Numbered from the stretch's first letter, positions 33,727-45,424 are shown. The stretch is 64,000 bases of DNA from Camellia lanceoleosa (GCA_025200525.1 CM045770.1:136951403-137015402); one strand, 5' to 3'. Numbers and translations: made by a program. Notes: generated from the letters alone by a model not told the origin.

Positions 33727-35340
33727 TATAACCCCCCAAGAATAATTACAATAAATCGAGAGTAATGATTAATTAAACAACATCATAATCAGAGAATAAA
33801 GTCCTTCCATTCATATACTTCAAATGTACGAAGGAGTAACACATGCATTTATATATTCATAAGCCCTAACCCTGAATCTATAGCATGTGTTATAAATAAA
33901 AGATATGAATTAAAAGTTAAACATATATATGATGCCCTATTTGCTACAACTTTCCAAGACAGTGCTTGGTTACAACAAAAGTGAGTTTAAACTCAATACA
34001 AATAAAGCCTTAAGCTTGTACAAAATAAATACAACAAATAAAGAAAATGAAGCTCTTGCTCCAAATCCTCCCAAGATATTGTCTTGGCAGAGGCATATCA
34101 TCAGCACTTGAAAATGGTTTTCCTACATAAGGTGAGCTAAAACCTAGTAGAAATACTTTAACACAGTGTATGAATCTTAACAGAGTTATAAGGTGAATGC
34201 ATATGCAATGCTCATGCCAAAACATTTTATATCTCTTTTCAAAACAATGCAATGCCAAGTTTATATCACAATTCATGCAATCAATTCATTTACAAGAGAA
34301 AATAGGGTAGTGGATGCATCATTGGGAATCTTTAGGACGTGTCTGCAAGTAGGCTCCAAGCACTACTAGTTTGTCATTTTTACCGGTATTAACCGGAAGG
34401 CTTGACACCTAACTGCGTGGGCTTTTGGATTTTCACCAAGGATACTCAGGCCAACTAAATACCATAACTACACTCCCATCCCAATTCACTAAGGTATTCA
34501 CCTATTTTTCTCAAAACGATATCCATTTTTAATGTGTTAAACATGTTACAATGCTCAATATAATGGATGAAAAAATTAGTTTCAATTTACCTAGTTCTCA
34601 TGCAATTTCTACAATAATCATAGGTATCCTCCACCGATAGTCCAAAACAGATATCTCTAAACAGATAATTAAATTTCAACACAGATATACTTTCCAACAT
34701 TTCCAATTAAGAGTGATAATTCATATCCAACTCCATTCCCATCATCATCATCATTGTTCCAATTCCATAAAACCAGCATCAATTCCATTTCTCTTTATAA
34801 AAATCAAATTCTCACATTTAAGGCAAAACTCCATTTCTTTAAAAGATCAATTTCCATGGATAAAATCCACTATTTATCATAACCCAACCATTTTTACAAG
34901 GCCACAACCATATAAAAGAACCCATTTTGAAAACCCCTATTTTGGTTTCAAAACCAAAACCCTAGATTTTTATCCAAAAATGCCCAAATCACAATCTTGT
35001 TTAGAGAGACAAATAAAAATGATAAAAAGAGTCAAAGTAATCCTCTACCTCAAGAAGTGAAGAGGAAAACTTGGGAAAACTCAAAGTCGGCGAAACCACG
35101 AAGCTCTTGGATCAAAAGAATGCGCTTGATGAGATATACAACCTTTCTCAAAGGACCAGTTGAAAAGATGTCTCTAACTGAGTAGATCTATAAATCTATA
35201 TGAGAAAAGTTGAGTTTCATAGAGAGAGAGAGAGAGAGAGAGAGAGGGATTCACGGTTTAAAGGAAGAAAGAGAGAGAGAAATGTGTTTGACGCCTATTT
35301 ATAATGGTATAATAATAGCCCTAATGTCAATGAAAAGAAT
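33727..35340 (-). mobile_element. 5' LTR of the minus-strand Ty3/gypsy element, outer end truncated
   Basis: The LTR end precedes the PBS. The interior on the plus strand shows TAAGGTGAGCTAAAACC (complement of the GGCTCACCTTA region of the solo LTR) and an AG run at 35221-35247 matching the CT tract of that LTR. The outer end meets a MITE relic and a Tat-like LTR near 35340, so the start is lost. Confidence 0.65.
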
Positions 35341-35342
35341 AA

Positions 35343-35406
35343 GGCAAAGCCAACAACCCATACCAAAAAGTCAAAGTTACTAAATTAGCCTGTTCCCAAA
35401 TGAGGC
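35343..35406. mobile_element. Relic of the Tourist-like MITE
   Basis: ATACCAAAAAGTCAAAG and CTGTTCCCAAATGAGGCC match the right part of the MITE at 13531-13756, including the end before TAA. The left half is mostly gone. Confidence 0.65.
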
Positions 35407-37702
35407 CTAAGTACGGCCCAAATCGAATCCAAAATCTGAGAAAAACTCGTAGGGGTTGACACCCAAGGTAGTGGTATTGAATCTCAAGAAGAAATGCTAA
35501 GACACCAATGTTTGCAGTAGACAAGAGGGTCGACCCCAGAACCCGTGGTGTCGGCCCAAAAAAATGGTAGTAACACCTAGAACACAGCATTAGAGTGGTG
35601 TCGACCCTAACAACCAGTAGAGAGACCAAGAGTAAGATAGCAAGATGGTGTCGACCCCAGAAGCAAAACCAAACATGAAAAGAAAGAAGAATGACCGCAA
35701 TGGATATGGTTTCTCAGATTCAAAGGCAATAAATGGGTCAGGTCTAAATTAGGTTCGTTATAGATTGTGTTGTTGATAGCATAGTTGGACTCTCTTTCTC
35801 TCTCTTTGTATTCCCCCTTTCTGTAGTTAGTGAAAGCCTATATAGGGGCTTTGGCCAAGCCCGAATTATTTTCTTTTTGATTTTATGGGTTACAAACCCA
35901 GGCATGGTTTCCTTTATGAAAGGGGATAGTTTTTGTCGTCTCAAACCTATTTTACATGGATTTGAGCATTTTACACTCCTTCTCATGAGTAAGAGGATGA
36001 GAATCTCCCTCCTCTCTCTAGAGTTCTTCTCATTTTTACCATTTTTGCTAGTCTTGATGATTTAGAAGCCCAGAAATGACTTCCTCCTCGAGGATGGATT
36101 GGATCTCCCCTCTCAATGTTATCTCTTATAGATTTGGATTGCTTATACCCATCTCCATGTGTTAGAGGGCAAGAATCCTTTTATCCTCGTTGAAGTTTTC
36201 TTTATTTCGTCTTGTCATTTACCTAGATGTAACATGAATTGCATTCTAACCAATTGATTGATGTTGTTAATTAGATTTTATATGATTTCATGGTGTAATT
36301 ATAAAGTGATTTGGTATAGTTAAATTAGATTAAAATAAGCTAATTTCATGAGTTAGACTTATTACCATGATGCGACCAACTTGAGACTTAGATTCAACAT
36401 TTTTAGGTATAGAGTGATTACAACTTGAGTTCCTTACATTTTGCTTGGGAATTGAAGGAATTGAAGATTAATTCAAGACCTTTTGTTCATGAATTTAAGT
36501 GGTTCGTTATGGCTCTTAATTGTTGAATTGAAGCTTAATTGTTGCATGCATGGCTATATCCTTGCATTTTGGTTCATGAAATCATCTTGTTCTCTTGAGC
36601 ATGTATTGAAGCTTTGAATTGATTTAAAGTCTTGCATGACATATTTGAAGTTAGTTCATGAAAATTTGGTTTGAAATTGGATTTAATTGAAACACTATTG
36701 GGCTTTGATTTATCAAATTGATCTTTGAAACATGTAACATTATGTGTTTTTTAAACTTGGTTTTGAGCCTAGACCTTATTCATTATACTGTTGTGTGCAT
36801 TGGAATGGGTTTCTCTTCTCCTTACCCTCATTTTCTACTCTCCTTACTCTTTTATTCCTTGCTAGCTTGAATTTAATTTAAAATAACATCACAATCACAT
36901 GATTAGTGCAGGAGTATGCATCTGGGTTTGAACCATTATTTTCAAATTAATTATGTGGTGTGTACTTTGTTGTTTTCTATTCCATCTTGATAGTATCCAA
37001 AGCCCCTAGGACCCATTGTGTACGGATTTTGCATTAGATACCTTATCTAGGATTATGCATTCTCTACTTAGTTTGCTTTCTATTTTCACTTGGCTAGAGT
37101 ACTTGGTGAGCATCTCTAATTTCTGTTCTTTTTCAAATCATTTAGACTAGCATCTAGGATCATGCATTGATTTCTGACCTTCTACGCTCTTGGCATGGTA
37201 TGGAGGAGTACTAGGTGAATTTCTTTCATCTTTGCATCCGGCTGTGATTGCTTCTTATTATGTTTAGCATGCTACCATGAAGCTATGTGCTTATTTGCTA
37301 CAGCTCCATGATTGCTCACTGTGTGGAGGTCTCATTGCCTAAGTTTGAATGGTTCCAATCTCCTCACATGACAGACATCTCGAGTTTCCATGAGATTTTT
37401 ACATCCCAAGTTATTTTCAAAATAGTGAGAGATTAGAGTATTCCAAAATAGGTGATTTGGTCTATATTTGTATACTTCACATAGAAGGGATAACAAAAGT
37501 GGGTTATTTGATCATATCATGTTAATAATTCTTATATCATGAACTAGTAGAGGCCGATCTTTGATTGGGTAAGCGGAGGTGCTCAATTCATGACCTTTCC
37601 CCATCATATCTAAGTTCTTGAGCTGAGACACTTTAGTTATGATAGATCATGGCATTTTGGCACGAGTCACAGGTTTTCTAGTTTTCTCCAAAAAAAAAAT
37701 TA
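35407..37702 (+). mobile_element. Tat/Ogre-like LTR, 5' truncated
   Basis: Its right end matches the end of the LTR at 21764-25853: AGTAGAGGCCGATCTTTGAT, then CTCAATTCATGACCTTTCCC, then the PBS. Upstream, TTGGCTAGAGTACTTGGTGAG and AGCATGCTACCATGAAGCTA also match. The TGTAGACACC start is missing. The leader runs to about 37872. Confidence 0.7.
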
Positions 37703-37715
37703 GGTGGCGACTCTG
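37703..37715 (+). other. Primer-binding site, tRNA-Arg type
   Basis: GGTGGCGACTCTG follows the LTR end. About 155 bp of leader remains, then the sequence switches to copia gag on the other strand. Confidence 0.6.
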
Positions 37716-37872
37716 AGTTCGGTAATGTAGTCCATTTTTGGAATTTCTTGTAATTAGCGGATCTTTCTATGGATTTATTAGATTTGGACTCCCATTTTGT
37801 TCCACATTGCACCCATGGAACCAGGGACCAAGGGTTTCAAACTTTCGGGAGTGCTTGGAGCCCCCGTTTGGA

Positions 37873-38871
37873 AGATCCAACAACATCCACTATCAAGAAA
37901 CCATACACCCTTCTTTTGTTCTAATGTCGTATGACCAGCATAGAACATGTGCCCTTCACTTTCTTTCACCTGAGAGAAATTGACATGTTGATTGGTCTTG
38001 ACTTGGCAATCCTTTTTGACATGCCCAAACTTGTTGCTATTGTAATATTTTAGTGTTCCTTGAAACCAATAATCTTTATCAACATGGCTACTTCGGTTCC
38101 AAATTCCACACTTTTGTTGAGTGGACTCTTCATTTTTTCTTGTTTGAGAATTATACCTTTCTCTTCCTTTTGTATTTCTTCCTCTTCCTCTTCCTTGGGA
38201 ATTAGAAGTACCAACATTGAGCTTTGATTGAAAAGCACTTTCAATTGACTTTTCAAATTGCTTACTCAACCTCTGCTCAAATGTTTTAATTGAACCCATC
38301 AATCCTTCAATACTCAAATCAATAAGATCTATAGTTTCTTTAATGACAGCAATAATAGGATTATATTTCTCCGGCAAACTTATCAAAATTTTCTCAACAA
38401 TTCTTTGATTAGAAATTATCATCCCCATAAATTTTCATTTGATTAACAAGTTTCATAACTCTAGAAAAGTAATCTTTCAACAATTTCAAATCTCTCATTT
38501 TTAAAATTTTAAAATCTCTTCGCAATGATTGAAGTTTGATGGTTCTTACCTTCAAGTTGTCTCTATACTTTTTCTTGAAGAAAATCCCATGCCTTTTTTG
38601 CTTTTGTAGAATTGATAATCCTTGGTAAGATTGTTTTTGAAACTCCTTGTTGAATCAATGAGAGAGCCTTTGAATCCTTTTTCCTTTGCTCTTTCAATTG
38701 TTCTTTTTGAGCATTTGTCAAAGCTCCTTCATCTTCGGGTTCATCAAATCTATTTTCAACTAGATCCCAAAGATCCGTATAGATAAAAATAGTTCTCATT
38801 TTCACATACCAATAATCAAAGTTTTTGCCATCAAAGGTAGTAGGTACATTTTGGTGGCTGGAATTCACCAT
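37873..38871 (-). pseudogene. Ty1/copia gag with protease start, truncated
   Basis: The minus strand starts at 38871 with a UBN2-type gag (FDGKNFDYWYVKMRTIF, then LIQQGVSKTILPRI). After a frameshift between 38563 and 38428 it continues with ILISLPEKYNPIIAVIKE and an altered zinc knuckle (KFGHVKKDC, first Cys lost), then WFLDSGCC, the protease active site region. It stops at about 37873, where the frame runs into the Tat leader. Integrase and RT are absent. Confidence 0.85.
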
Positions 38872-38943
38872 GGTAGTTGGCCTTTTTAGGGATTGTTTTC
38901 CTGTATTTGATCTCTACGCTTAGCTTGTTCTTGACCCAACCAA

Positions 38944-38955
38944 GTTCTGATACCA
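38944..38955 (-). other. Primer-binding site of the copia element
   Basis: The minus strand reads TGGTATCAGAAC, a Met-initiator-type PBS, about 70 bp upstream of the gag start. Confidence 0.8.
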
Positions 38956-38960
38956 CTTCT

Positions 38961-39213
38961 ATTAGCTTTTGATAGAAACTTTCTCAAGGGAGAAAATATT
39001 AGTATTGTTTATTTTATTGATCTACTTTGCCAAGAGGCTTGAACTAGATTTATGAACCACAAACAAGTTCCCTGAACAAGATATATGAATCTAGACAAAC
39101 ATTTCAAATAACCAGGTACATGAAGAATGTTGACAATGTATCTAAAAATAAATACATGACTACAAAGAATGCAATGGACCCAATGTATCCAATGTGTGGC
39201 ATTAATTTTAACA
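38961..39213 (-). mobile_element. Short LTR of the copia element
   Basis: The interval runs from the PBS side to TGTTAAAATTAATGCCACAC (minus strand, start at 39213), a typical copia LTR start. The PBS-side end appears mutated from CA. The borders are tentative. Confidence 0.5.
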
Positions 39214-39536
39214 GTCTACAGGTTTGGTGTTCATTTTCACTCATGCCCAACTCTATTGGGTAATTTCAATCTAATTTGAGACATTTAAATTTGGAAAGAT
39301 GGATCAATTAGTAAATACAACTTGGGCTTTATTTTGTGCGTACATACAAAGAAAGTTCACAACAGTGGGGATCATATTATCCAAATTGACAATGTTTCAT
39401 TCATCCTATGCACTAATCATATTTTGTTGATCAAATTACTGAATCACAAATTGTGGTAGTGTGGAGAAGGTCTGGGATACACTCCTCCAATACAAAAATT
39501 AACAATACTTAATTCACTCGATAGGGAGAAATGAAC
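39214..39536. other. 3' flank of the UGT gene
   Basis: The region downstream of the UGT stop codon; AT-rich and with no recognised feature apart from the presumed 3' UTR. Confidence 0.5.
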
Positions 39537-40961
39537 CTATCTAGTTATGTGGGCAATGAAAGAATCCAACTCCATCCGCGAAGCACCACCTTCCTTCACC
39601 GATTGCTGGACAGCACCACCCAGTTCCTCCGCCCTCTTCCTCATCTCTTCCCCTTCTTTTGTTGCCATCAGAGTTTTGACAGCTTTCGCAATGGCTGATG
39701 AAGTCACTGGTTCCTCTCTACGTGCCCATTGGTTTAACACCATACCAACCTTTAGTATGTTTGTTAGCATAAATGCATTCTTTGGTTGGTCAGAGTGCAT
39801 CGGCCAGGCTGCTATGGGAACTCCCATACTAATACTCTCCATACATGAATTCCATCCACAATGACTCATGAATCCGCCCGTTGATGGGTGCCCCAAAATC
39901 TCTAGCTGAGGAGCCCAATCTCTCACCACCATTCCAACTTTTTTTACCCTCTCTTCGTAGCCTTCTGGAAGTTCAGCTCTCTCAACATCATCTCCTTCAA
40001 AAATGTTTGCTTTATCTGCATCTCTAAACACCCAAATGAACTTTTGTTCGCTTTGTTCTAACCCCATTGCAAGCTCTTTGATCTGTCCATCTGCCATTGC
40101 AGTTGTTGTTCCGAAAGAAACAAATATCACAGATCTTGGGGCTTGTTTATCAAGCCACTCCAAAGATTCGTGTTTGCTATGAGAGTTCTTGCTCTTAGAT
40201 ATTGTCACAGAGTTTAATGGCCCAATAGCCCATTGCTTATTGCTCGAACCAATCTGTCTCAGTTGATCAATGTAAGTACCTTCTATAAACCTGCATGTGT
40301 TGTAGATACTTCCAGCGCTAAATTTCATAAAATCAGATTGTGGAGCTGCAAAATTTAGGAACTCAGAGGTGTGACAGCCTTCTATGGATGGTAGTTCTTC
40401 AGGTTCTTCTAGTGGGAAAGGTTTTCCCAACAATTCCCACTGGTAAAACAGAGAAGAGAAAGCAGAAGTTGGGAGGAAAGCATATGACTCAGCATTTGAT
40501 ACAGAAGCACTGTCCTGAACAACAGCATCCATAAGGGTGTCATGGATGACTACAATCCTTGTGGTGGTCGGAGAGAGTTGGTGTAAGAGTTGAGCCACCG
40601 GTTGGCGGAGTTGCAAAGAGGCTTCAAAGCAAGGGGTGAGATGTTGTGGAAACTTGTTGGTGGCGTTGGGGTTAGGAGGGGGAGAGAGGAAAGGTGGGGT
40701 TGGGAATTCATGGAAATGGATTTTGGCAGTGTTGTTGTTGAGATAGTTTGTGCCATTGAAGCGTTGTTTGGCTTGGAGAATATGGGTAGCCCAGCCAACA
40801 TAGTGAACTGGAATGTTGTAGGAGGAGATTAGGCAAGAGAGTTGGAGGAGCTGGTTTAGATGGCCCTGGGCTGGAAGAGGCACCATGATCACAACCACTT
40901 GATCTTGTTTGAAGCTTCTGATCAGGTGTTCATGGTTTGAATGTTGGTTATGGACATCCAT
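39537..40961 (-). CDS. Zeatin O-glucosyltransferase-like UDP-glycosyltransferase
   Basis: An intact intronless frame of 474 residues, the usual length for plant family 1 UGTs. The N-terminus has MVPLPAQGHLNQLLQLS, where His34 is the expected catalytic base and Asp141 (in VIHDTLM) its likely partner. The 44-residue PSPG sugar-donor box is at about residues 349-392: it starts WAPQLEILGHPS, contains SHCGWNSCMES and ends with Gln. The PLPAQGHLNQLL stretch and overall pattern are closest to zeatin O-glucosyltransferases, which glucosylate or xylosylate the side-chain hydroxyl of zeatin in the cytosol and so inactivate this cytokinin reversibly. The acceptor cannot be proven from sequence; related enzymes use other hydroxylated substrates. 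A TATA box lies 83 bp upstream and a MITE abuts it. Confidence 0.93.
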   Translation of the reverse strand: MDVHNQHSNHEHLIRSFKQDQVVVIMVPLPAQGHLNQLLQLSCLISSYNIPVHYVGWATHILQAKQRFNGTNYLNNNTAKIHFHEFPTPPFLSPPPNPNATNKFPQHLTPCFEASLQLRQPVAQLLHQLSPTTTRIVVIHDTLMDAVVQDSASVSNAESYAFLPTSAFSSLFYQWELLGKPFPLEEPEELPSIEGCHTSEFLNFAAPQSDFMKFSAGSIYNTCRFIEGTYIDQLRQIGSSNKQWAIGPLNSVTISKSKNSHSKHESLEWLDKQAPRSVIFVSFGTTTAMADGQIKELAMGLEQSEQKFIWVFRDADKANIFEGDDVERAELPEGYEERVKKVGMVVRDWAPQLEILGHPSTGGFMSHCGWNSCMESISMGVPIAAWPMHSDQPKNAFMLTNILKVGMVLNQWARREEPVTSSAIAKAVKTLMATKEGEEMRKRAEELGGAVQQSVKEGGASRMELDSFIAHITR

Positions 40962-41043
40962 GGTTTCTATTTAGAAAGTGTTTTCTCAATGACTAAAATG
41001 TCTCCTAGTTGGTCTCAGAGCTAAACAAACAACTCAGTGTGTT

Positions 41044-41050
41044 CTTTATA
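41044..41050 (-). promoter_or_regulatory. TATA box of the UGT gene
   Basis: The minus strand reads TATAAAG 83 bp upstream of the start codon at 40961, a spacing that leaves a short 5' UTR. Confidence 0.65.
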
Positions 41051-41072
41051 GGAAGAAAGTTCCAGTCATCAC

Positions 41073-41265
41073 CACAACAAATTAAGATTTTAAAGACAAA
41101 AATTTAGAGATAAAATTATTTTTTAGATACAAAATATTTTACTCGTCAAAAGTGTCATTGTTGCATTTTAGTGATGATATTGGATATTTAGCGATCAATT
41201 ACTATCATGTTAGGACAAAAAAATTTGTCTCAAAAAATACCCTATTTTTGCACCAAATTGTTGTG
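41073..41265. mobile_element. Small MITE-like element abutting the UGT promoter
   Basis: CACAACAAATT at the left and AATTGTTGTG at the right form inverted ends about 190 bp apart. The interior repeats TTTAGMGATMAA-like words seen in CACTA-derived elements (compare 42570 and 45683). It starts about 20 bp upstream of the TATA box. Related words continue to about 41420, so it may be larger. Confidence 0.45.
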
Positions 41266-42569
41266 TTCTTAAAAGTGCATTATTAGCAACATTTTTAAAA
41301 TTTTGTTGTCAAAAGTTCTTTTTTTTTGACTATTTAGATGACCTTTTAGCAATTATTTTTACGACAATAGAAATTGATTCACAAATATTTTTTTACAACA
41401 AAATTTCTACTTTTAAAAATAAAAAAAAGTGCATGAATGATGAGGAATTTGTGGTTGATACTGTTGGATCAATTTTTTTTTTCAAAGCTGTCTGGTTCAT
41501 TTTTTGTTGGGCAGTATAATTATGTTAAAGGAATGATGATGATCTTTCAATTTATTTTACTTTAACAATTGGGTGATGAATATTTTTCTCTAGGTGTGAT
41601 GTTCTCAGAGATGAGGAAAGTAACCTTCATTGTTGAAGCTGAATATAAAAGACAATGAGATGATAAACATGTGTAGCGATTACAAAAACATAAAAACAGT
41701 ACCTCAAAAAAGTCTATTTAGCAACTACCAAAACACTGTATTCTGTGACATATAAATGTGAGTTTTGGCCGGGAGTCTTTTATTGCTCTGCTTTTAAGGG
41801 CAGCAGAGTTATTCTGCTTCTGACACACGAACATGTGTATAGCGAGGAGAAATTTTTTAATTTTTGGCATTTTGTCAAGGGAAAATGAGTGAGAGTATTA
41901 ATTAGTGTCACCACTAATGATGTGGTAGTGGGTCCCATTCACTATCACAATGTTGTTGTGTCTATTTTTTTTTTTTTTTTTTTTAAAAAAATGTCACGTT
42001 ATTAGTAATTGTTTTAGAATACCACTTTTAGTGGTCTCTAGCATTACCTTTTGCCAAGCCTCGTGTAACATTTGACACAATATTTGACATTACAAATTAG
42101 CATGAAAGATAGTAACTCATTGGCGATGAATTTAAAAGGGTTGTTGCCAAATTTGGACTTTTTAACACGGTAGCACACTATTAGAGATGCCTAAGCAGGC
42201 GCATTTGAGCAATAGATATGAAAAATATCCACTAAAACATGCTCTACAAGTTTGTAAGGGAGTTATGGACGTAATAGAGGAGAAGAAAATCAAACTTTAA
42301 ATTGATAAATTTGTGTGAAATTCATTTTTTCCCTTCTGATTTGGGGTTGGCACACTTTATTCTTTATGGTTCAAATATAGTTAGAAAACTCTCATGTAAT
42401 TTTGAATTAAAATGTCACCGTTTTTTTATTTATTTATCCAAACTAATGGAAGGTACATCACATACATAATTTTTTAGGAGAGACTTATGCGTAGATCATA
42501 ATAAGTAGACTTATTATCCAATAGGTCCTATGAAAATCAATAACATTATCTCATCAAACATTATTAAAA
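41266..42569. other. AT-rich upstream spacer with a probable decayed MITE
   Basis: No gene seen. At 41866-42060, TTGTCAAGGGAAAATG on the left and the complement of a CTTGGCAAAAGGTAATG-like end on the right suggest a decayed MITE of about 195 bp around a T-run. Confidence 0.4.
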
Positions 42570-42860
42570 AAATACTAATTATTAAATTTTAGCGGCAATC
42601 TAAAAATTTTATCACAAAAACATTACTAATTATAAGTTTTAGGAACAATTTAAAAAAATGGTCATAAAAAAATATCACTAATTTTTAATTTTTAGAGACA
42701 GTTTGAAAAATTCATAGCAAAAAAATGTTACTAATTATAAGTTTTAACAATAATTTATAAAAATCATGACAAAAAAGTCACTAATTGTCAATTTTAGCGA
42801 CATATGCAAAAAAATCGTTACAAAATTAATTTTTAGTAACGATTTTATTAGAACTTATTT
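42570..42860. repeat. Degenerate tandem repeat with TTTTAGCGAC-like motif
   Basis: About five units of roughly 55-60 bp each contain ACTAATTATAAGTTTTAG/TTTTAGCGACA followed by an AAAAATCRTNAC-like segment. They resemble the subterminal motif at 45683, so this may be part of a CACTA-derived element. The ends were not found. Confidence 0.5.
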
Positions 42861-43451
42861 TCAATAAGACTTGATAGGAATTAAATACAACTATTAGGAC
42901 CTATTGATAGTTTATTTTTATTATTTTTTAGAGTGTGTTTGGTTTTCTCAAAAAAATAAAATGAAATTAATACAACAAAAAACAACTTTACCCCCCCTCC
43001 CCCCGTTTTCTCCAAATCTAAAATTAAATTAATATTTTGATTAAAATAAAATAAATTAAAATATAATTAAGGATTGATCTAAAATATAACCTATAATTAA
43101 TGATTGATTTAAAATATAATTAAATAAAAATATAAAATAAATAATAAGTAAGAATTGATCTAAAATATAATTAAATTAAATTTAGAATTAGAATAAAAAG
43201 TTAAGAATTATAATAAATAATTAAGAATTTATAATTAATTGAGATTTAATTGAATTAATGATAGACAATTATAAATTATATATATGAGAGAATAGAGAAA
43301 GAAAAAAAACAAAAAAACAAAAATGTATAGGTTTTGAGGATATTATATTCATTTTATCTCTATAGTTAACGGTGTTAACAGTTACATATTGATCCAAAAT
43401 TGCATGGGCTTTTTCTAGTTATATTTGAATCATAAAAAGTAAAGTTATGCT

Positions 43452-43584
43452 AGAGATTCCAAATAAATTATCAAATTTTTACGAAACCTCTTACATAGGT
43501 GTGGGACCCACACACTTGATTTCTGTGGGTCTACACCAATGTGAAAGGTTTGGTAAATAGTTTAATAATTTATTTAGGGTCTCT
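43452..43584. mobile_element. Foldback MITE (133 bp hairpin)
   Basis: AGAGATTCCAAATAAATTAT at the left is answered by ATAATTTATTTAGGGTCTCT at the right. The arms pair for about 60 bp (GTGTGGGACCCACA region near the turn) around a loop of about 10 bp. No coding capacity. Confidence 0.75.
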
Positions 43585-43952
43585 AATATTTTCCTAAAAA
43601 GTAAAGTACACTCAGCTCAAATCATAAGGGGTAAATAAAATTTCCCTAAATTGAGTTGATTTCGTTCTTCAAGATTTATATTTTATCTTACTAGATATGA
43701 TAAATTTTACATGTACATATCTATTTGTTGTGTGAATACATATACGAGATTGTTGGTTAAAAACTCAGCGGGGGTGTGTAAGACAACAGCTTCTCTCCGG
43801 CTACTTTTCGGTGATTCTCTGATAACTTTTTGGTGAGCTTTAAAATTATTTTTATAGTGTCGATCTGAGTTTGTATAGTGCTTCTTTCGCTCTTTTAAGT
43901 TTTGTTGTATTTTTATTTATTTAGTTTTCGGTATGTTGCTTACATTTTTATA

Positions 43953-44009
43953 GGGTCTGTTTGGTAATGTTTACGTTTTTAATTTATATTTATAAATATT
44001 TTATAAATT

Positions 44010-44050
<41 letters not shown>

Positions 44051-44930
44051 AAACTACAAACACGTTTGATAATTAATAAAATGTTTAAAAAAATTTAAAA
44101 ATATAAAAAAGAGTGAGAAATGGCAAGTGGTGTCAAGTGGCGGCGGAAGACGGTGGTGGAAAGTGGTGACGGTGGGTGGTGGGTGGTGGCAGGTGGGTGG
44201 TGGGTGGTAGCGAGTGGGCGGTGGTGGGTGGTGGCGGATGGCGGGTGGTGGTGGTGGTGGGTGGTGGCGGGTGGCGGTGATGGTGGTGGTGGGTGGTGGT
44301 GGTGAGGTGGCGGTGGTGGTGGTGGCAAGTGGTGGTGGGTGGTGGGTGGCGGTGGTGGTGGTGGTGGTGGTGGTGGGTGGGTGAGGGTGGTGGTGGTGGG
44401 TGTGAGTGGCGGTGGTAGCAAGTGGGTGGTGGTGGTGGGTGGTGGGTGGTGGTGGGTAATAGATGGTGGTAGCGGGTAGATGGTGGTGGGTGATGGATGG
44501 TGGTGGTAGGTGATGGTGGTGGTGGTGGTGGTGGTGGTGGTGGGTGGTGGTGGTGGGCGGGGTGGATGGTAGTGACGGGTGGTGGATGGTGGCGGTGGAT
44601 GGCGGTGGGTGGTGAGGGTGGGTGGTGGTGGGTGGTGGTGGCAGGTGGGTGGTGATTGGTGGTGGTAGGTGGTGGTGGGGGGTGAGTGGGGGGTGGTGGT
44701 GGCAGAAGACGGTGGTGGAAAATGGTGGCGGGTGTTGGATGGTAAAAAAAATAAAAACTGAAAACTCAAAATAGAAACACATTTTTTGAGTTTACATTTT
44801 TTGGCCAAATTTATAAACTGAGACCACTAATTTATAAATTAAAAATTTACTAAACAAGTTTTTATTTGAGTTTTTACAATTTTTGTAAATATAAATAGAA
44901 AACTGAAAACGTAAGTGTTATCAAACGGCA
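43953..44930. mobile_element. TIR element filled with a minisatellite
   Basis: The left end (CTGTTTGGTAATGTTTACGTTTT, trimmed here to its first 20: CTGTTTGGTAATGTTTACGT) and the right end (AAAACGTAAGTGTTATCAAA) are inverted copies, and both continue into TTTATATTTA-like arms. The core is a T-run and a GGT-rich minisatellite. The sequence on each side (43881-43950 and 44936-45005) is a direct repeat of about 70 bp, far longer than a normal target-site duplication. Confidence 0.6.
44118..44755 (+). repeat. GGT/GGC-rich minisatellite, about 640 bp
   Basis: Irregular GGTGGTGGGTGGTGGCGGGT units run without interruption. The strand is G-rich with many GGG runs and so may form G-quadruplexes. The long minus-strand frames of His, Pro and Thr across it are by-products of the triplet repeat, not genes. 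Confidence 0.92.
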
Positions 44931-45257
44931 CAATAGTATTTCTTTTGCTCTTTAAGTTTTGTTGTATTTTTATTTATTTAGTTTTTGGTATGATGCTTAC
45001 GTTTCTTTTAATATAAATGTATTTTAACTTTTCTCAAGGTATCTATCTATCTTCTATAAGATAATAAACAGAATGCTGGAGTTGATGTAAATTGTAACCT
45101 GCTCACGCTAGAATTGCCCGGAGTAGTTGTCAAATGCTGAAAATTGCCTAGAATAGTAACCCATGGTGATTATTTGGCAGCTTGAGAGTACAGTCATGTG
45201 GTGTTTCGTGATTATATGATTGATAGAGGAAGTAGAGTATTGATTATTTGTATTGAG

Positions 45258-45424
45258 CAATGCTAGGTATCATGAAAAAACTTTCATGAAAATGATCATG
45301 AAAGATTTATGACCATTGGATTACACTTAAAATAAAGCAACACACACTAATCAAGGTAATCCAAGAGTCATAAATATTTCATGATCATTTCATAAAAGTT
45401 TTTTCATGATCCGTAGCTTTTCTC
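45258..45424. mobile_element. Foldback MITE with 12 bp target-site duplication
   Basis: CAATGCTAGGTATCATGAAA at the left and TTTCATGATCCGTAGCTTTT-like text at the right form long inverted arms (ATGATCATGAAA in both). Flanks are ATTTGTATTGAG (45246-45257) and ATTTGTATTAAG (45425-45436), 11/12 identical. A 9-12 bp duplication suggests a Mutator-like origin. Confidence 0.75.

Noticed and set aside
37778..38428. A 216-codon frame taken as one protein
   Set aside because: It is copia gag fused by chance to the leader of a neighbouring element; only the part above about 37873 is copia.
39547..39864. A 105-codon frame antisense to the UGT gene
   Set aside because: A shadow of the conserved UGT coding strand, with no domain of its own.
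44054..44808. Two overlapping minus-strand frames of about 240 codons, rich in His, Pro and Thr
   Set aside because: They are translations of the GGT-type minisatellite, open in several frames because of its triplet period; there is no start context, domain or non-repeat sequence.
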